Part shown: in pieces, positions 1 to 7,576 of the stretch
How the letters are laid out: the number at the start of each line of letters is the position of its first letter
How positions within the stretch are numbered: position 1 is the first letter of the stretch
NCBI GenBank assembly: GCA_017445755.1
Contig: JAFSSE010000014.1
Location: 1 to 64,000, forward strand
Origin: Bacteroidales bacterium
Lineage (GTDB): Bacteria > Bacteroidota > Bacteroidia > Bacteroidales > UBA932
DNA: 64,000 nt
Direction of reading: 5' to 3'
The notes under the pieces: generated by a model
The model's input: only the letters and a program-made list of their open reading frames with translations
What the model was told of the DNA's origin: nothing
Database searches by the model: none
Made by a program: the position numbers and the translations under genes

Positions 1-1
1 C

Positions 2-478
2 CTCGTTTCTGCCGCCTGGCTGCTTGGGTGCTTCACGCTCATTGCCGGTATCTCCAAACTGGTATTCACCTTCAAGACGCAAGCGTTCTTGCCGAACAGC
101 GGAACCCGCGCCCTGAGTGCCCTGCTGGACATTTTCTTCGGCTGTTTCTTCCTGTTCAACGTCCTGGGGACGGCGGTCTCCCTTCCGGTCGTGTTTGCCA
201 TCTGGATCATGATTGAAGGCATAGTCATCGCCGTACAGAGCTTCGACTACAAGCGGGTTGGCTTCCCTATGTGGTGGGTGCTTCTTTGCCTTGGCATCGG
301 TGGCGCCGTACTGGGTTTCTTCGGATTGAGGAACCTGGATGTCACCGCAGGTGTGCTCTCCACCATCATCGGCCTGGGTATCATTGCCAATGGCCTTGCC
401 TATATCCTTGCCGTGGTTGGCGTGAACCGCTTCGAGAAGAGGATTGACAGCCTCGGACGCATCATAGACGAGCAGTAG
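2..478 (+). CDS. HdeD-like (DUF308) membrane protein, C-terminal part
   Basis: The reading frame is open from the left edge, so the N-terminus lies outside the window. The visible 158 residues are mostly hydrophobic and form about five membrane-spanning segments separated by short polar turns. They end in a charged cytoplasmic-type tail that closes with RIIDEQ. The repeated pattern of a glycine-rich helix followed by an aromatic or charged turn fits the DUF308/HdeD family of small inner-membrane proteins. HdeD itself is linked to acid resistance, but most family members have no known role. An internal TTG at 89 is a poor start because homologous-looking sequence continues upstream of it. A hairpin follows about 85 bases after the stop. 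The family call rests on general character, not on a diagnostic motif. Confidence 0.6.
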   Translation, partial: LVSAAWLLGCFTLIAGISKLVFTFKTQAFLPNSGTRALSALLDIFFGCFFLFNVLGTAVSLPVVFAIWIMIEGIVIAVQSFDYKRVGFPMWWVLLCLGIGGAVLGFFGLRNLDVTAGVLSTIIGLGIIANGLAYILAVVGVNRFEKRIDSLGRIIDEQ

Positions 479-560
479 GTGGAGTTGTAATTCACGGTGC
501 TGGGGCAGGTGCTTTACACGAAGCTGCCTGAAGAGAAATAACTGATTGAATAGATTTTAG

Positions 561-588
561 CCGGGTCCTCATTCATGTGGGGATCCGG
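561..588. terminator. Hairpin downstream of the DUF308 gene, possible terminator
   Basis: A 10-bp stem (561-570 with 579-588, two G-U pairs on the plus strand) closes an 8-base loop. There is no clear U-run after it, so termination is only a possibility. The rest of 479-738 holds no convincing gene. A 68-codon frame at 575-781 has no coding character. Confidence 0.35.
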
Positions 589-738
589 TGAAAGTGGCTT
601 AATCGATTCTCAGATGCTTTTGGTCCTTTCCCAGGTTTCTCCTTTCCTATGGCGGACGAAGCGGAAGTCGCAGCAGTCACCGCCCTGGCAGAGGGTCCGG
701 GTATGTTTTGGCGGGATAATGGATATTTGGTTATTTTT

Positions 739-769
739 TTTGTTTGTATTTATTTTTGCATTATATTTG
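739..769 (+). promoter_or_regulatory. Bacteroidetes-type promoter of the antitoxin gene
   Basis: TTTG at 739-742, a 19-base spacer, then TATATTTG at 762-769. This matches the Bacteroidetes sigma-ABfr consensus TTTG-N19-TAnnTTTG very well. The antitoxin ATG follows 25 bases later, leaving a leader of roughly 20 bases. Confidence 0.7.
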
Positions 770-794
770 CAATACAAATAAATACTATTGGATT

Positions 795-1082
795 ATGACT
801 TCGATGACAATAAGGGTGGACGAGCAGCTCAAGAAGAGCTTTGACGTCCTTTGTGACGAGTTTGGGCTCAGCAACAGTGCTGCGCTCAACCTCTTTATGA
901 AAGCAGTTGTACGTGAGCGCAAGATTCCATTCGAGATTAAAGCCGAATCGGAATCGGACATTCGCAGAAAAGGTTGGGACGCCTTCATGCGTATGCGAGA
1001 GTCGGCAATCGCTTCAGGCGCGGGCGACATGAGTTTAGAGGAGATAAATGAGGAGATAGCAGCCGTGAGAAATGGAGAATAA
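795..1082 (+). CDS. RelB/DinJ-family antitoxin
   Basis: A 95-residue protein. Its N-terminal 45 residues have the ribbon-helix-helix layout of RelB/DinJ antitoxins: a short basic strand (MTIRVDEQLK) followed by two helices ending in LFMKAVVRERKIPFE. The C-terminal half is acidic and helical, as expected for the toxin-wrapping segment. I chose the ATG at 795, not upstream frames, because the RHH strand begins there and a strong promoter ends 25 bases before it. The stop overlaps the start of a PIN-type toxin frame by 11 bases, the usual layout of a type II toxin-antitoxin pair. Such antitoxins normally repress their own promoter and neutralise the toxin. Here the toxin is broken, so this copy may be an orphan antitoxin. 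Confidence 0.8.
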   Translation: MTSMTIRVDEQLKKSFDVLCDEFGLSNSAALNLFMKAVVRERKIPFEIKAESESDIRRKGWDAFMRMRESAIASGAGDMSLEEINEEIAAVRNGE

Positions 1083-1349
1083 GGTTTATGCAGTTTTGGA
1101 CACGGATGTCATCTTAAGTCTGAGGACATTGAAGAAGCATTGGCGACTATCGTGGAAACAGTGATCAATCTTGCGCGGACTCCAGTCCAGGGAGAGGCCC
1201 TTCCTGATCCAAAAGACGTAATGTTTTATGAAGTCAAAATGAGCAAAGAGGATGCTTACCTGGTTACAGGTAATATCAAGCACTTTCCGAAAACGCCTTT
1301 AGTAGTGACTCCTCGCGAGATAGTGGAGATTCTCAATGAAAAGAAGTAG
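1072..1349 (+). pseudogene. PIN-domain toxin, internally deleted and frameshifted
   Basis: The ATG at 1072 opens a frame starting MENKVYAVLDTDVIL, which is the first strand and first metal-binding aspartate of a PIN-domain ribonuclease. After about 15 residues this frame turns into nonsense and stops near 1161. The same strand in another frame then gives the C-terminal part of a PIN toxin from about 1116: EDIEEALATIVETVINL, then DPKDVMFYEV, DAYLVTGNIKHFP and TPREIVEIL. Family members are about 135 residues, and the two pieces together give about 90. Roughly 45 central codons are therefore missing, and the deletion is not a multiple of three. The central acidic residues are lost, so nuclease activity is very unlikely. 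Confidence 0.75.
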
Positions 1350-1351
1350 AG

Positions 1352-1756
1352 ATGCGTTCATATAATGAGATCGAACGTCCGGATTTTACGCCGGAATTCA
1401 TCACGGAGCTAAAGTCGGATGAGGTCTTCGTATTCGGCAGCAACCTTGCCGGCATGCACGGCGGCGGAGCCGCGTGGGTGGCGTATCGGCAGTTTGGCGC
1501 GATACTGGGGCAGGGAGTTGGCCTGCAGGGCCAGAGCTATGCCATCCCTACGATGCAGGGCGGGGTTGAGACCATCAAGCCCTATGTGGATGATTTCATT
1601 GCCTTCGCCCATAAGCATCCGGAGCTTTTCTTCTATGTAACCCGAATCGGTTGCGGGATTGCCGGTTTCCAGGACAAAGAAATCGCCCCGCTGTTCGCTG
1701 AGGCGATTGGGCTGGAGAATGTCTGTTTGCCGGAATCTTTTGTGAAAGATTATTGA
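1352..1756 (+). CDS. Macro-domain-like protein (A1S_2505-type)
   Basis: A 134-residue protein beginning two bases after the toxin remnant. It contains VFVFGSNLAGMHGGGAA near residues 26-42, then YAIPTM and a TRIGCGIAGF segment near residue 97. This arrangement of a GSN-x-x-G-x-H-G-G-G-A loop, an IPT strand and a G-C-G-x-A-G-F loop resembles macro-domain-like proteins annotated as A1S_2505-family phage non-structural proteins. Macro domains bind ADP-ribose or related nucleotides, so a nucleotide-binding role is a reasonable inference. The stop (TGA 1754-1756) lies two bases before the ATG of the following exonuclease gene, so the two are probably co-transcribed. The substrate is unknown. Confidence 0.6.
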   Translation: MRSYNEIERPDFTPEFITELKSDEVFVFGSNLAGMHGGGAAWVAYRQFGAILGQGVGLQGQSYAIPTMQGGVETIKPYVDDFIAFAHKHPELFFYVTRIGCGIAGFQDKEIAPLFAEAIGLENVCLPESFVKDY

Positions 1757-1758
1757 TT

Positions 1759-2253
1759 ATGACTGATTTTGCAGCGATAGATTTTGAGACGGCCAACGAG
1801 CAGTCGTGCAGCGTGTGCAGCGTTGGCGTCGTGATTGTGCGCGGAGGGGAGGTAGTGGATACGTTCTATTCCCTGATTCACCCGGAGCCGGAGTATTATC
1901 AGTGGTTCTGCCAGCGGGTGCATGGACTGTCGGCCCAGGATACGGAAGATGCGCCGGTGTTTCCGAAGGTTTGGGCCAAGGTTGCACCCAATATCGAAGG
2001 CCTTCCGCTGGTGGCCCACAATGCCAGGTTCGACGAAGGATGTCTCAAGGCCGTTCACCGGGTATATCGGATGGACTACCCGGACTATGTGTTCTACGAT
2101 ACACTGGCGGTTTCGCGGCGCCATTTCGGATACCGCTTGCCGAATCACCAGCTTCAGACTGTCGCCGCCGCCTGCGGATACGACCTCACACGGCATCATC
2201 ATGCCCTTGCCGATGCCGAAGCGTGTGCTCATATTGCGATGAAGATTCTTTAG
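1759..2253 (+). CDS. DEDDh 3'-5' exonuclease (DnaQ/PolC-epsilon-like)
   Basis: A 164-residue single-domain exonuclease. The DEDDh motifs are complete: Exo I with D and E in AAIDFETAN near the N-terminus, Exo II with D in LVAHNARFD near residue 95, and Exo III with H and D in HHALADAEAC near residue 150. This is the size and fold of free-standing DnaQ-like exonucleases, which remove nucleotides from DNA or RNA 3' ends using two metal ions. I chose the ATG at 1759 over an in-frame TTG at 1753 because the upstream gene stops at 1756. It sits immediately after the macro-like gene. Whether it proofreads, degrades small RNA or acts in defence cannot be told from sequence. Confidence 0.85.
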   Translation: MTDFAAIDFETANEQSCSVCSVGVVIVRGGEVVDTFYSLIHPEPEYYQWFCQRVHGLSAQDTEDAPVFPKVWAKVAPNIEGLPLVAHNARFDEGCLKAVHRVYRMDYPDYVFYDTLAVSRRHFGYRLPNHQLQTVAAACGYDLTRHHHALADAEACAHIAMKIL

Positions 2254-2319
2254 AATCAAGTATTGTTGATAAAATATCTGTAAAGAAAGAAGCGCATAAA
2301 CTGACAAAAAGAATGCTGT

Positions 2320-2784
2320 TTAGCGAAATTTCACATTCGGGTCAGCTTTGCGCAGGAATGCTCCGTATTTCTTGATTTCGGCATTGCTGAGCATCCGTAC
2401 GCGACTCCCATCACGAACAGGGTGACCATCAACAATCTTAAAAAACTGTACGTGAACGACTCCTTTAGGATAAACCTTTCCCTTATTAGGGCCGCTATTA
2501 ACCGTATGGTTATGTCCCCAGTCAAAGTCCATGTAAGCCATTCGGTCTTTGTAAAACCGGAGCTGGTCAATGTGGTTTTTCCCGGTTCTGCCATCATGTT
2601 TCATCCCAAAATACATATCCGATGTGTTGGAATGAGCGGGTAAGCTATCGTGATAGTCTTTGGTTCCTTTCCTGTAAACTACTTTTGCAGACAGGTTTCC
2701 TTCTCGGATTGTATCACCTTCATTGTGCGTGTAAAGATACTGGGTGAAGCCACCGGAGGCGACATATTCTTTTTGATTTCCCAT
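2320..2784 (-). CDS. Unrecognised 154-residue protein, third gene of a small operon
   Basis: I do not recognise this family. The protein is polar and rich in glycine, histidine and lysine. Its best-conserved-looking stretch is HIDQLRFYKDR, followed by MDFDWGHNH and then KGVVHVQFFK. Clusters of histidine and aspartate in short strands like these occur in small catalytic domains at the ends of phage-associated and polymorphic-toxin proteins, but this is only resemblance. There is no signal peptide or membrane segment. It starts two bases after the stop of its upstream neighbour (2787-3179), so the two are translated together. It converges with the exonuclease gene, and the region is visibly more A+T-rich than the core genome. 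Confidence 0.6.
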   Translation of the reverse strand: MGNQKEYVASGGFTQYLYTHNEGDTIREGNLSAKVVYRKGTKDYHDSLPAHSNTSDMYFGMKHDGRTGKNHIDQLRFYKDRMAYMDFDWGHNHTVNSGPNKGKVYPKGVVHVQFFKIVDGHPVRDGSRVRMLSNAEIKKYGAFLRKADPNVKFR

Positions 2785-2786
2785 AG

Positions 2787-3179
2787 CTATCCCTCCCAGT
2801 TATCGTATTGAACACATTTGAAATCGTTCTTCCTGAGCCAATCAAGAAGCGTTATATGTTCATCAAGAACATACGCTCCTAAATCAACGGAGAGGATACC
2901 AAACAGGCCATTCGTGAATACTGGGTTGTCAGAAACTTTTTTCGAATAGCGGCCGACCTCAAAGTCGTCGTATCCTTCTCGATAAAGGTAGATTTCGTCT
3001 TCGTTGTTCTCATAACTGATGATAGTTTCGTTAACATCAGTGTACCGGGTCCGGATTTTTCTAAGCATGGTCTCAAAGAAATGCCTCTCGTTCTCTGTAG
3101 CATACTTGCCTTCCATTGCTTTGAACTGAGACATTTCGTACTCGCTGGGAGTGTATTCTGTTTTATAATTCTGGCTCAT
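2787..3179 (-). CDS. Unrecognised acidic 130-residue protein, second gene of a small operon
   Basis: A soluble acidic protein with no recognised domain. The N-terminal third is helical and charged (YEMSQFKAMEGKYATENER), the centre is rich in aspartate, glutamate and tyrosine (NNEDEIYLYREGYDDFE), and the C-terminus ends CVQYDNWEG. Its first four bases overlap the stop of the DUF4417 gene, and its stop lies two bases before the next gene, so all three are coupled. Small acidic partners beside an unusual basic protein are often immunity or antitoxin proteins. That reading is an inference from size and charge only. Confidence 0.55.
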   Translation of the reverse strand: MSQNYKTEYTPSEYEMSQFKAMEGKYATENERHFFETMLRKIRTRYTDVNETIISYENNEDEIYLYREGYDDFEVGRYSKKVSDNPVFTNGLFGILSVDLGAYVLDEHITLLDWLRKNDFKCVQYDNWEG

Positions 3180-4006
3180 AATGCTCTAAGTTTTTGAATG
3201 ACACCATTGATATGAAGCACTTCCACTCCGGGATTGAAATTGAGAGGGGCTCCATATATGACTAACTTTTTGGGATTCTTTCTGAGAATTAGCTCCTCCG
3301 TTCCCATTTGAAATAAGGTCTGCTGGGATTTGGTTTTGCCCTCCGCGGCATGCCCTATGGCAATGATGCTGTTTTCGGGAAGACCATCGAAGCAATAGGA
3401 GAAAGATTCTGCAGAGCCCCAACTGGCTGAGGGAATAACCCGGATGCCTTGTGATACCCAGAAGCAGGATACCCAACGGTTCCGGTAGAGGTTGGTTACG
3501 TTGATCGCCCGCGGTTGGTCTACCATTAACGAGAAATCCGGGGCGATGACACACGGGTATCGTTTCAGGGAATTGATTGGAGCTAGCGCATTTGACCATG
3601 TACATTGAATCCTATAGTCATATTCAAAACAATGTACTCCGGAGGAAAAGCTGCTGGAAGCGCTGCCGCGTTGTGTAAAAGGAATAAAAGTCTCTGGGAT
3701 AGGGCCTGTATACGCAGGGACCTTTGGCAACTCTTCGATACCTTCTACCTGAAAATCAGGATAGGACATGAGGTGCAGATTATTGAACCTCTTTTTATCC
3801 TTTTCGTAATTTATTTTGTTCTTGCTGGAGGCGCTAATTGTCACTGGCCCCCATTCAGGGAATAGTAACCCGTCGTAATAATCTTCCATAGTGCTTGCAA
3901 TATTAGAAGATTGGCAACACATTATTCGAAAGATCACTGGTGGCCAACCTGTGACTTCGATTGCGGGAACTGCGATGGGCACTTGCATTTTTGTCAAATA
4001 ATTCAC
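3176..4006 (-). CDS. DUF4417 protein
   Basis: The C-terminal two thirds carry the DUF4417 pattern: CVIAPDFSLMVDQPRA, a VTNLYRNRW segment, SQGIRVIPSASWG, YCFDGLPENS, and a final strand pair ending KLVIYGAP. DUF4417 proteins are common in phages and integrated elements, and their activity is not established. The frame opens with a GTG at 4006. ATG codons in frame at 3988 and further downstream are possible starts, so the N-terminus is uncertain by up to about 40 residues. It is the first gene of a three-gene operon, with its stop overlapping the next start by four bases. Its A+T-rich composition relative to neighbours suggests acquisition by transfer. Confidence 0.7.
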   Translation of the reverse strand: MNYLTKMQVPIAVPAIEVTGWPPVIFRIMCCQSSNIASTMEDYYDGLLFPEWGPVTISASSKNKINYEKDKKRFNNLHLMSYPDFQVEGIEELPKVPAYTGPIPETFIPFTQRGSASSSFSSGVHCFEYDYRIQCTWSNALAPINSLKRYPCVIAPDFSLMVDQPRAINVTNLYRNRWVSCFWVSQGIRVIPSASWGSAESFSYCFDGLPENSIIAIGHAAEGKTKSQQTLFQMGTEELILRKNPKKLVIYGAPLNFNPGVEVLHINGVIQKLRAL

Positions 4007-4179
4007 AAATTTGCAGAACGTAAATCAATCAACGGGGAGGCTGAACCCTCCATCGCAAGATTTCCCGGAGCCTCTCTTTTGCAGAAGATTGGCTCCATTT
4101 TTACTAGCCTCTCTAGTAATCTATCCCATAAAACCTTCTCTATTTAATAAATTACACATTCTACTAACTGTATTGGCAA

Positions 4180-4575
4180 CTAATCATCGCTTTCTTCTTT
4201 TTGCGCTTTGCCAAATCTTCTTTTCATTCTATACACGGGGCCTCCGAAGTCGTGGTCCATATCTTTCATACGTACAATATCGAACATAATCTTCTTCCCC
4301 ACGTAGTCATAATCCAAAGCATCAAATAGATACCTAGTAGGAAGGTAATAATAATTACCCGCCTTGCAGACCTGGAAGGCATCTTCATCCGCTTGCCTAA
4401 GAACGACCATATATAAGGTGTCCGGGGCCTCGTCATCTTCAGCAAGTTTAATCCAGGTAGGTTGATCAAGCTCAAACTCTTTAGCGGAGTTGTCTGTGAA
4501 CCCCAAGCGTCCGCTGGACTGAATCGTTGCCTTTAATGTCTTGCCATATTGCTTGGCACTTAGCAGTTTTATCAT
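4180..4575 (-). CDS. Conserved hypothetical protein of Bacteroidales type
   Basis: A 131-residue soluble protein beginning MIKLLSAKQYGKTLKATIQ and containing SGRLGFT near residue 22 and DEDAFQVCKAGNYYYLPTR near residue 63. I recall similar short proteins of unknown function in Bacteroides genomes, but I cannot name a domain. The start is supported by a promoter 24 to 55 bases upstream. It is not tightly linked to either neighbour: 173 bases separate it from the DUF4417 gene, which runs in the same direction. No catalytic motif is evident. Confidence 0.65.
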   Translation of the reverse strand: MIKLLSAKQYGKTLKATIQSSGRLGFTDNSAKEFELDQPTWIKLAEDDEAPDTLYMVVLRQADEDAFQVCKAGNYYYLPTRYLFDALDYDYVGKKIMFDIVRMKDMDHDFGGPVYRMKRRFGKAQKEESDD

Positions 4576-4598
4576 ATCTTGATGTATTGTGACGAGAG

Positions 4599-4630
4599 CA
4601 AAGTTAAGGATTATTTTCTGAAAAGTTCAA
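4599..4630 (-). promoter_or_regulatory. Promoter of the 131-residue hypothetical gene
   Basis: On the minus strand, TTG (4630-4628), a 21-base spacer and TAACTTTG (4606-4599) fit the Bacteroidetes consensus. The gene's ATG is 24 bases downstream. Confidence 0.5.
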
Positions 4631-4922
4631 GCAGTTTTTTTAAAAAGTTTTCAACATTTTCATCGCCAAATTGTGGATATATTATGTCCTATATTATATC
4701 AAATATTTTTCGTATATTTGCGGCTTTTTTGCCACCCCTAAAGTCTTAGGCAAATCTGCCTTAGAAATTGATGCGGCGTCGAAATTTGTATAATCGATAC
4801 AAACAATGCGAAAAATATGATACAAATAAATTTGAAAAGTTCTTGAATAATCTTTGACAAGATAAATTGATTTTTTTTGATGACAAACACTGGTATTTCA
4901 TGGAAAGATTGAAAAATAGCAG

Positions 4923-4930
4923 TACCTTTG
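4923..4930 (+). promoter_or_regulatory. Probable -7 box for the DUF4375 gene
   Basis: TACCTTTG matches TAnnTTTG and lies 46 bases before the ATG at 4977. No clear TTTG element is seen at the usual distance upstream, so the promoter is only partly supported. Confidence 0.4.
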
Positions 4931-4976
4931 TGTGGCATTTTAAACCATTGAGAGATGTTTTTCAAAACCTTTTGAT

Positions 4977-5750
4977 ATGAGTACGGATTTTATAATTATA
5001 GTGGCAACCGTAGCCGTAATCCTTCTTCTGTTGCGTAACAAAAAGACCAAGGAGGCCAAGATGGGGCAGGATTTTGAGAGTATGATGAAAGAAGGAGACT
5101 TCAGGGGGCTGAGGATTATGTTCGGAAAACAGTTTCTCATCTGGGGAATCATATTCTTGGTTGTGTTGATTCTTTCTGTCATACAGTTAATTCAGGGAGG
5201 AAGTATTAAAGGATGGACAGAGCTTATATTAGCCGGCGTTTTTGGCTATCGCGCATTCACGTTAGGACGGGCATACAAAACTTTCAGGAATGCCGAGAAA
5301 CACCTGTCCTACAGATTGTCAGATGAGGAGATAGAGGATTTTTGGAAAGAAGAGGATGACGAAGAACTGGTTTTCAAATTGTTTGATTACATACGTAAGA
5401 AGAGTTACAATTTTCTGAAAGAAGAAAATTTGAACGAAGTAGAGAAGAATATCATGATTCTCTATGACCTTGATTGCGAGGTTAATAACGGTGGATTCGA
5501 GCAGTTCTTCTTTAACTCCAAGGGGCAGTACAACAATTCCATTATCAAGGCATCAACTGCCGTGGGTGCTTCTGAAACGGCAGAGATATGCGCAAAAGCC
5601 CTGAACATCATTTCACGGGGATTATTGAAAGAGCAGGAGTCCGACCTGCTCGATGAAGAGTGCGATTCACCCTTTTATGATAAATCAGAGAACCTGATTT
5701 CCCTTATCGCCGAATACGCCAGAAATAACAGAGGGTTGCTTCTTACCTAA
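4977..5750 (+). CDS. Membrane-anchored DUF4375 (DMP19-like) protein
   Basis: A 257-residue protein in two parts. The first 110 residues contain a hydrophobic N-terminal helix (FIIIVATVAVILLLL), a charged stretch, and a second hydrophobic segment near residues 51-68 that continues toward residue 90. From about residue 120 the protein is soluble. Its segment LDCEVNNGGFEQFFFNSKG near residue 165 is the signature of DUF4375/DMP19, whose fold is known from a DNA-mimic protein that binds a repressor. Fusion of a DUF4375 domain to membrane segments suggests a membrane-tethered binding protein, with an unknown partner. It stands alone, converging with the phosphotransferase gene, at the edge of the A+T-rich stretch. 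Confidence 0.7.
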   Translation: MSTDFIIIVATVAVILLLLRNKKTKEAKMGQDFESMMKEGDFRGLRIMFGKQFLIWGIIFLVVLILSVIQLIQGGSIKGWTELILAGVFGYRAFTLGRAYKTFRNAEKHLSYRLSDEEIEDFWKEEDDEELVFKLFDYIRKKSYNFLKEENLNEVEKNIMILYDLDCEVNNGGFEQFFFNSKGQYNNSIIKASTAVGASETAEICAKALNIISRGLLKEQESDLLDEECDSPFYDKSENLISLIAEYARNNRGLLLT

Positions 5751-5837
5751 ACAGCCCTGTAAGTGTTCGTACAGGCCAAGCAGGTCACAAAAAATGCTGA
5801 GTACGGCTTGGGCGCAGTTGTGTGTGTTTCAGAAAAC

Positions 5838-6722
5838 TTACCAGATATTCTCGCCGTCAAAGAGCGGGACTACAAATTTCCGGATGATCTGCTCATTGAC
5901 GGGCTTGTGGTACGCGAGGTAAATCATGTAAGGCAGCCGGGAGGCAGCATAGGGATAAAGCGTGCGGACCCTGTCCTCTAGGTCCTTTCCATCGGCTTCA
6001 AAATAGGCCTTTGAAAATACTTGCCAATGCCGGGAAAGCTGGTCTGGAGACAGGTGAAACAGCTCCTGGCTGCGTTCTTCCCGGGTAATGCCGCTAATGC
6101 GCCAGGTAAAGCCCAGATCCCACTCGGGGGCGCCATAGCTGAACTGCCCCACGTCTATCCATAGGTCTCTGTTTCCAGAGCGGATAATGTTCCCTATCTG
6201 GAGGTCTCCATGAAGGCAATAGGGATACTCGGGGACCGACTGGATGAAATCCACAATCCTTCCCCGAATAAAGTCCGGAACCATCTCTCTGTCCTCATAG
6301 AATGACAGCAGGCGCTGTTTCATGGATGGGACGCGAGCAGTGTCGGCGGGCGTAGCGTGGATACCCCTCGCAAGCGTTGCAAATTCCAAGCTCAAAGCTT
6401 CCAGGCGTTCTGGATTTTCCGAAATGATGCGCGCAAAGGACTTTTTATTCTCTATGAGCTCATATTCGGCTCCGAATCGTTCCCCGTCTGTGACAAGGCG
6501 GAAAGGACGGGGAGTGGGAATACCCAGCTCATAGACGGCCTGGGAAGTCGAGAACTCCTTGGCCGCCATATCTGCGGCAAAGCCCGGCGAAAAGAGTTTC
6601 GCCAGGCGTTTCTCCTGCTTGTGGGTGTATGTCAGCGCCGTTCCACCAGCTCCGGAAAGAATGTAGTCATCCAGGTTTATTCGTTGATAATTCATATTAC
6701 TGAGCTTTATAGCAGTTTTCAA
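5838..6722 (-). CDS. Aminoglycoside-phosphotransferase-like kinase
   Basis: A 294-residue protein of the APH/choline-kinase superfamily. The catalytic loop is CLHGDLQIGNII near residue 192, giving the Brenner motif H-G-D-x-x-x-x-N. The metal-binding aspartate is in LWIDVGQF about 20 residues later. The N-terminus has the lysine strand (KRLAKLF) and a glutamate in the following helix. Family members phosphorylate small-molecule hydroxyls such as aminoglycosides, fructosamine or homoserine. The sequence does not define the substrate, and resistance should not be assumed. The ATG at 6722 overlaps the stop of the upstream Xre/DUF4097 gene as ATGA, so the two are translationally coupled. An alternative ATG lies at 6692. 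Confidence 0.8.
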   Translation of the reverse strand: MKTAIKLSNMNYQRINLDDYILSGAGGTALTYTHKQEKRLAKLFSPGFAADMAAKEFSTSQAVYELGIPTPRPFRLVTDGERFGAEYELIENKKSFARIISENPERLEALSLEFATLARGIHATPADTARVPSMKQRLLSFYEDREMVPDFIRGRIVDFIQSVPEYPYCLHGDLQIGNIIRSGNRDLWIDVGQFSYGAPEWDLGFTWRISGITREERSQELFHLSPDQLSRHWQVFSKAYFEADGKDLEDRVRTLYPYAASRLPYMIYLAYHKPVNEQIIRKFVVPLFDGENIW

Positions 6723-7453
6723 TCATTGTTTCCACCGCCGGAGAATACCAGCGTAAGTTCCGACTTGATACCGGCAAGTTCAATAAGGTCGGGAGATTCG
6801 GCCTTGATTGAGACGTCGGAATTCACATCCAGTTCCGTGTTTCCCTTGATTTCGGAAAGAAAGATCTCTTCGGCCTTGCCGCCGAATTCGAAGTTGTCAT
6901 ATTCCAGATGCCGGATGGAGAATCTTCCCGTGCGGGCGGCAACTTCCACTCTATGAACATAGCGCTGCGGGAGCAAAAGTTCTACGTGAAGCGCCTGGCG
7001 GCACAGGGTTTCCGTAATCCCGTCGCGAAGTTTCAGGTTAACATCTGCATTCCTGCCCTCGTCATCGACTTTAATTTTGACAAGACCGGAAAGGTCTGCA
7101 ATATCGTTGGAAGAACAGACAACCTCCAGCTTCTCACCATTGTTACCGCTCACCGTGACTTCCGCGGCACAGCCGATGTGGATATCGAAGTCCCTTGTTC
7201 TGTCAATGTCGCAGGTGATGCGACTTTCATATAGGAAGAGCTTTTCAGCAAGGGCTTTCTCCTCAGAAAGAAGATCGTCAATACTTATCTTGAACATGCG
7301 CGAGAGCACCAGAAGATTACCGATATCCGGCAGCCCTTCGCCGCTTTCCCATTTGGTGATCGCCTGACGTGAGACATTGAGTCTTGCCCCGAACTCTTCC
7401 TGGGACAGTCCTGCTCCTTTGCGGAGCGATTTGATTTTTTCTGACAGTTTCAT
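6719..7453 (-). CDS. Xre-family HTH protein with C-terminal DUF4097-like beta domain
   Basis: Residues 1-60 form a Cro/C1-type helix-turn-helix: MKLSEKIKSLRKGAGLSQEE, then LNVSRQAITKWESG, then LPDIGNLLVLSRMF. The remaining 180 residues are beta-strand rich with repeated D/N-V-x-x-K and I-x-x-S patterns, like the DUF4097 right-handed beta domain found behind HTH domains in signal-responsive regulators. I start it at the ATG 7453, not at an upstream alternative at 7492, because the HTH begins there and the promoter lies at 7471-7501. It is coupled to the phosphotransferase gene and likely regulates its own operon, perhaps in answer to a cell-surface or small-molecule cue. Confidence 0.75.
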   Translation of the reverse strand: MKLSEKIKSLRKGAGLSQEEFGARLNVSRQAITKWESGEGLPDIGNLLVLSRMFKISIDDLLSEEKALAEKLFLYESRITCDIDRTRDFDIHIGCAAEVTVSGNNGEKLEVVCSSNDIADLSGLVKIKVDDEGRNADVNLKLRDGITETLCRQALHVELLLPQRYVHRVEVAARTGRFSIRHLEYDNFEFGGKAEEIFLSEIKGNTELDVNSDVSIKAESPDLIELAGIKSELTLVFSGGGNND

Positions 7454-7470
7454 ACTTTGCGTTTTTTCGG

Positions 7471-7501
7471 CAAAGGTATAGCCCTGAGGCACTCATGTCA
7501 A
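7471..7501 (-). promoter_or_regulatory. Promoter of the Xre/DUF4097-phosphotransferase operon
   Basis: On the minus strand, TTG (7501-7499), a 20-base spacer and TACCTTTG (7478-7471). The ATG at 7453 follows 17 bases later, which gives a very short leader. Confidence 0.6.
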
Positions 7502-7576
7502 GCATCCTGACCTTACACTTCTCGGGCGAAATGCTACTTTTCGTGGCAATTCATGCAAATATAGCCATTTTCATGA

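Larger units (their letters stand above)
4576..4976. other. A+T-rich divergent intergenic region
   Basis: This 401-base stretch separates two divergent genes and contains no gene I can support. It holds a promoter toward each side (annotated separately) and an extra TATATTTG at 4713-4720 on the plus strand. An imperfect inverted repeat around 4745-4765 (arms CTTAGGCA and TGCCTTAG) is also present. The long T and A runs are typical of acquired or regulatory DNA in this group. Confidence 0.5.

Noticed and set aside
575-781. A 68-codon frame between the DUF308 gene and the antitoxin
   Set aside because: It overlaps the antitoxin promoter, has no coding character and ends in an A+T-rich leader.
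5838-6722. Calling the phosphotransferase an antibiotic-resistance gene
   Set aside because: The superfamily acts on many small molecules, and nothing here identifies an aminoglycoside substrate.
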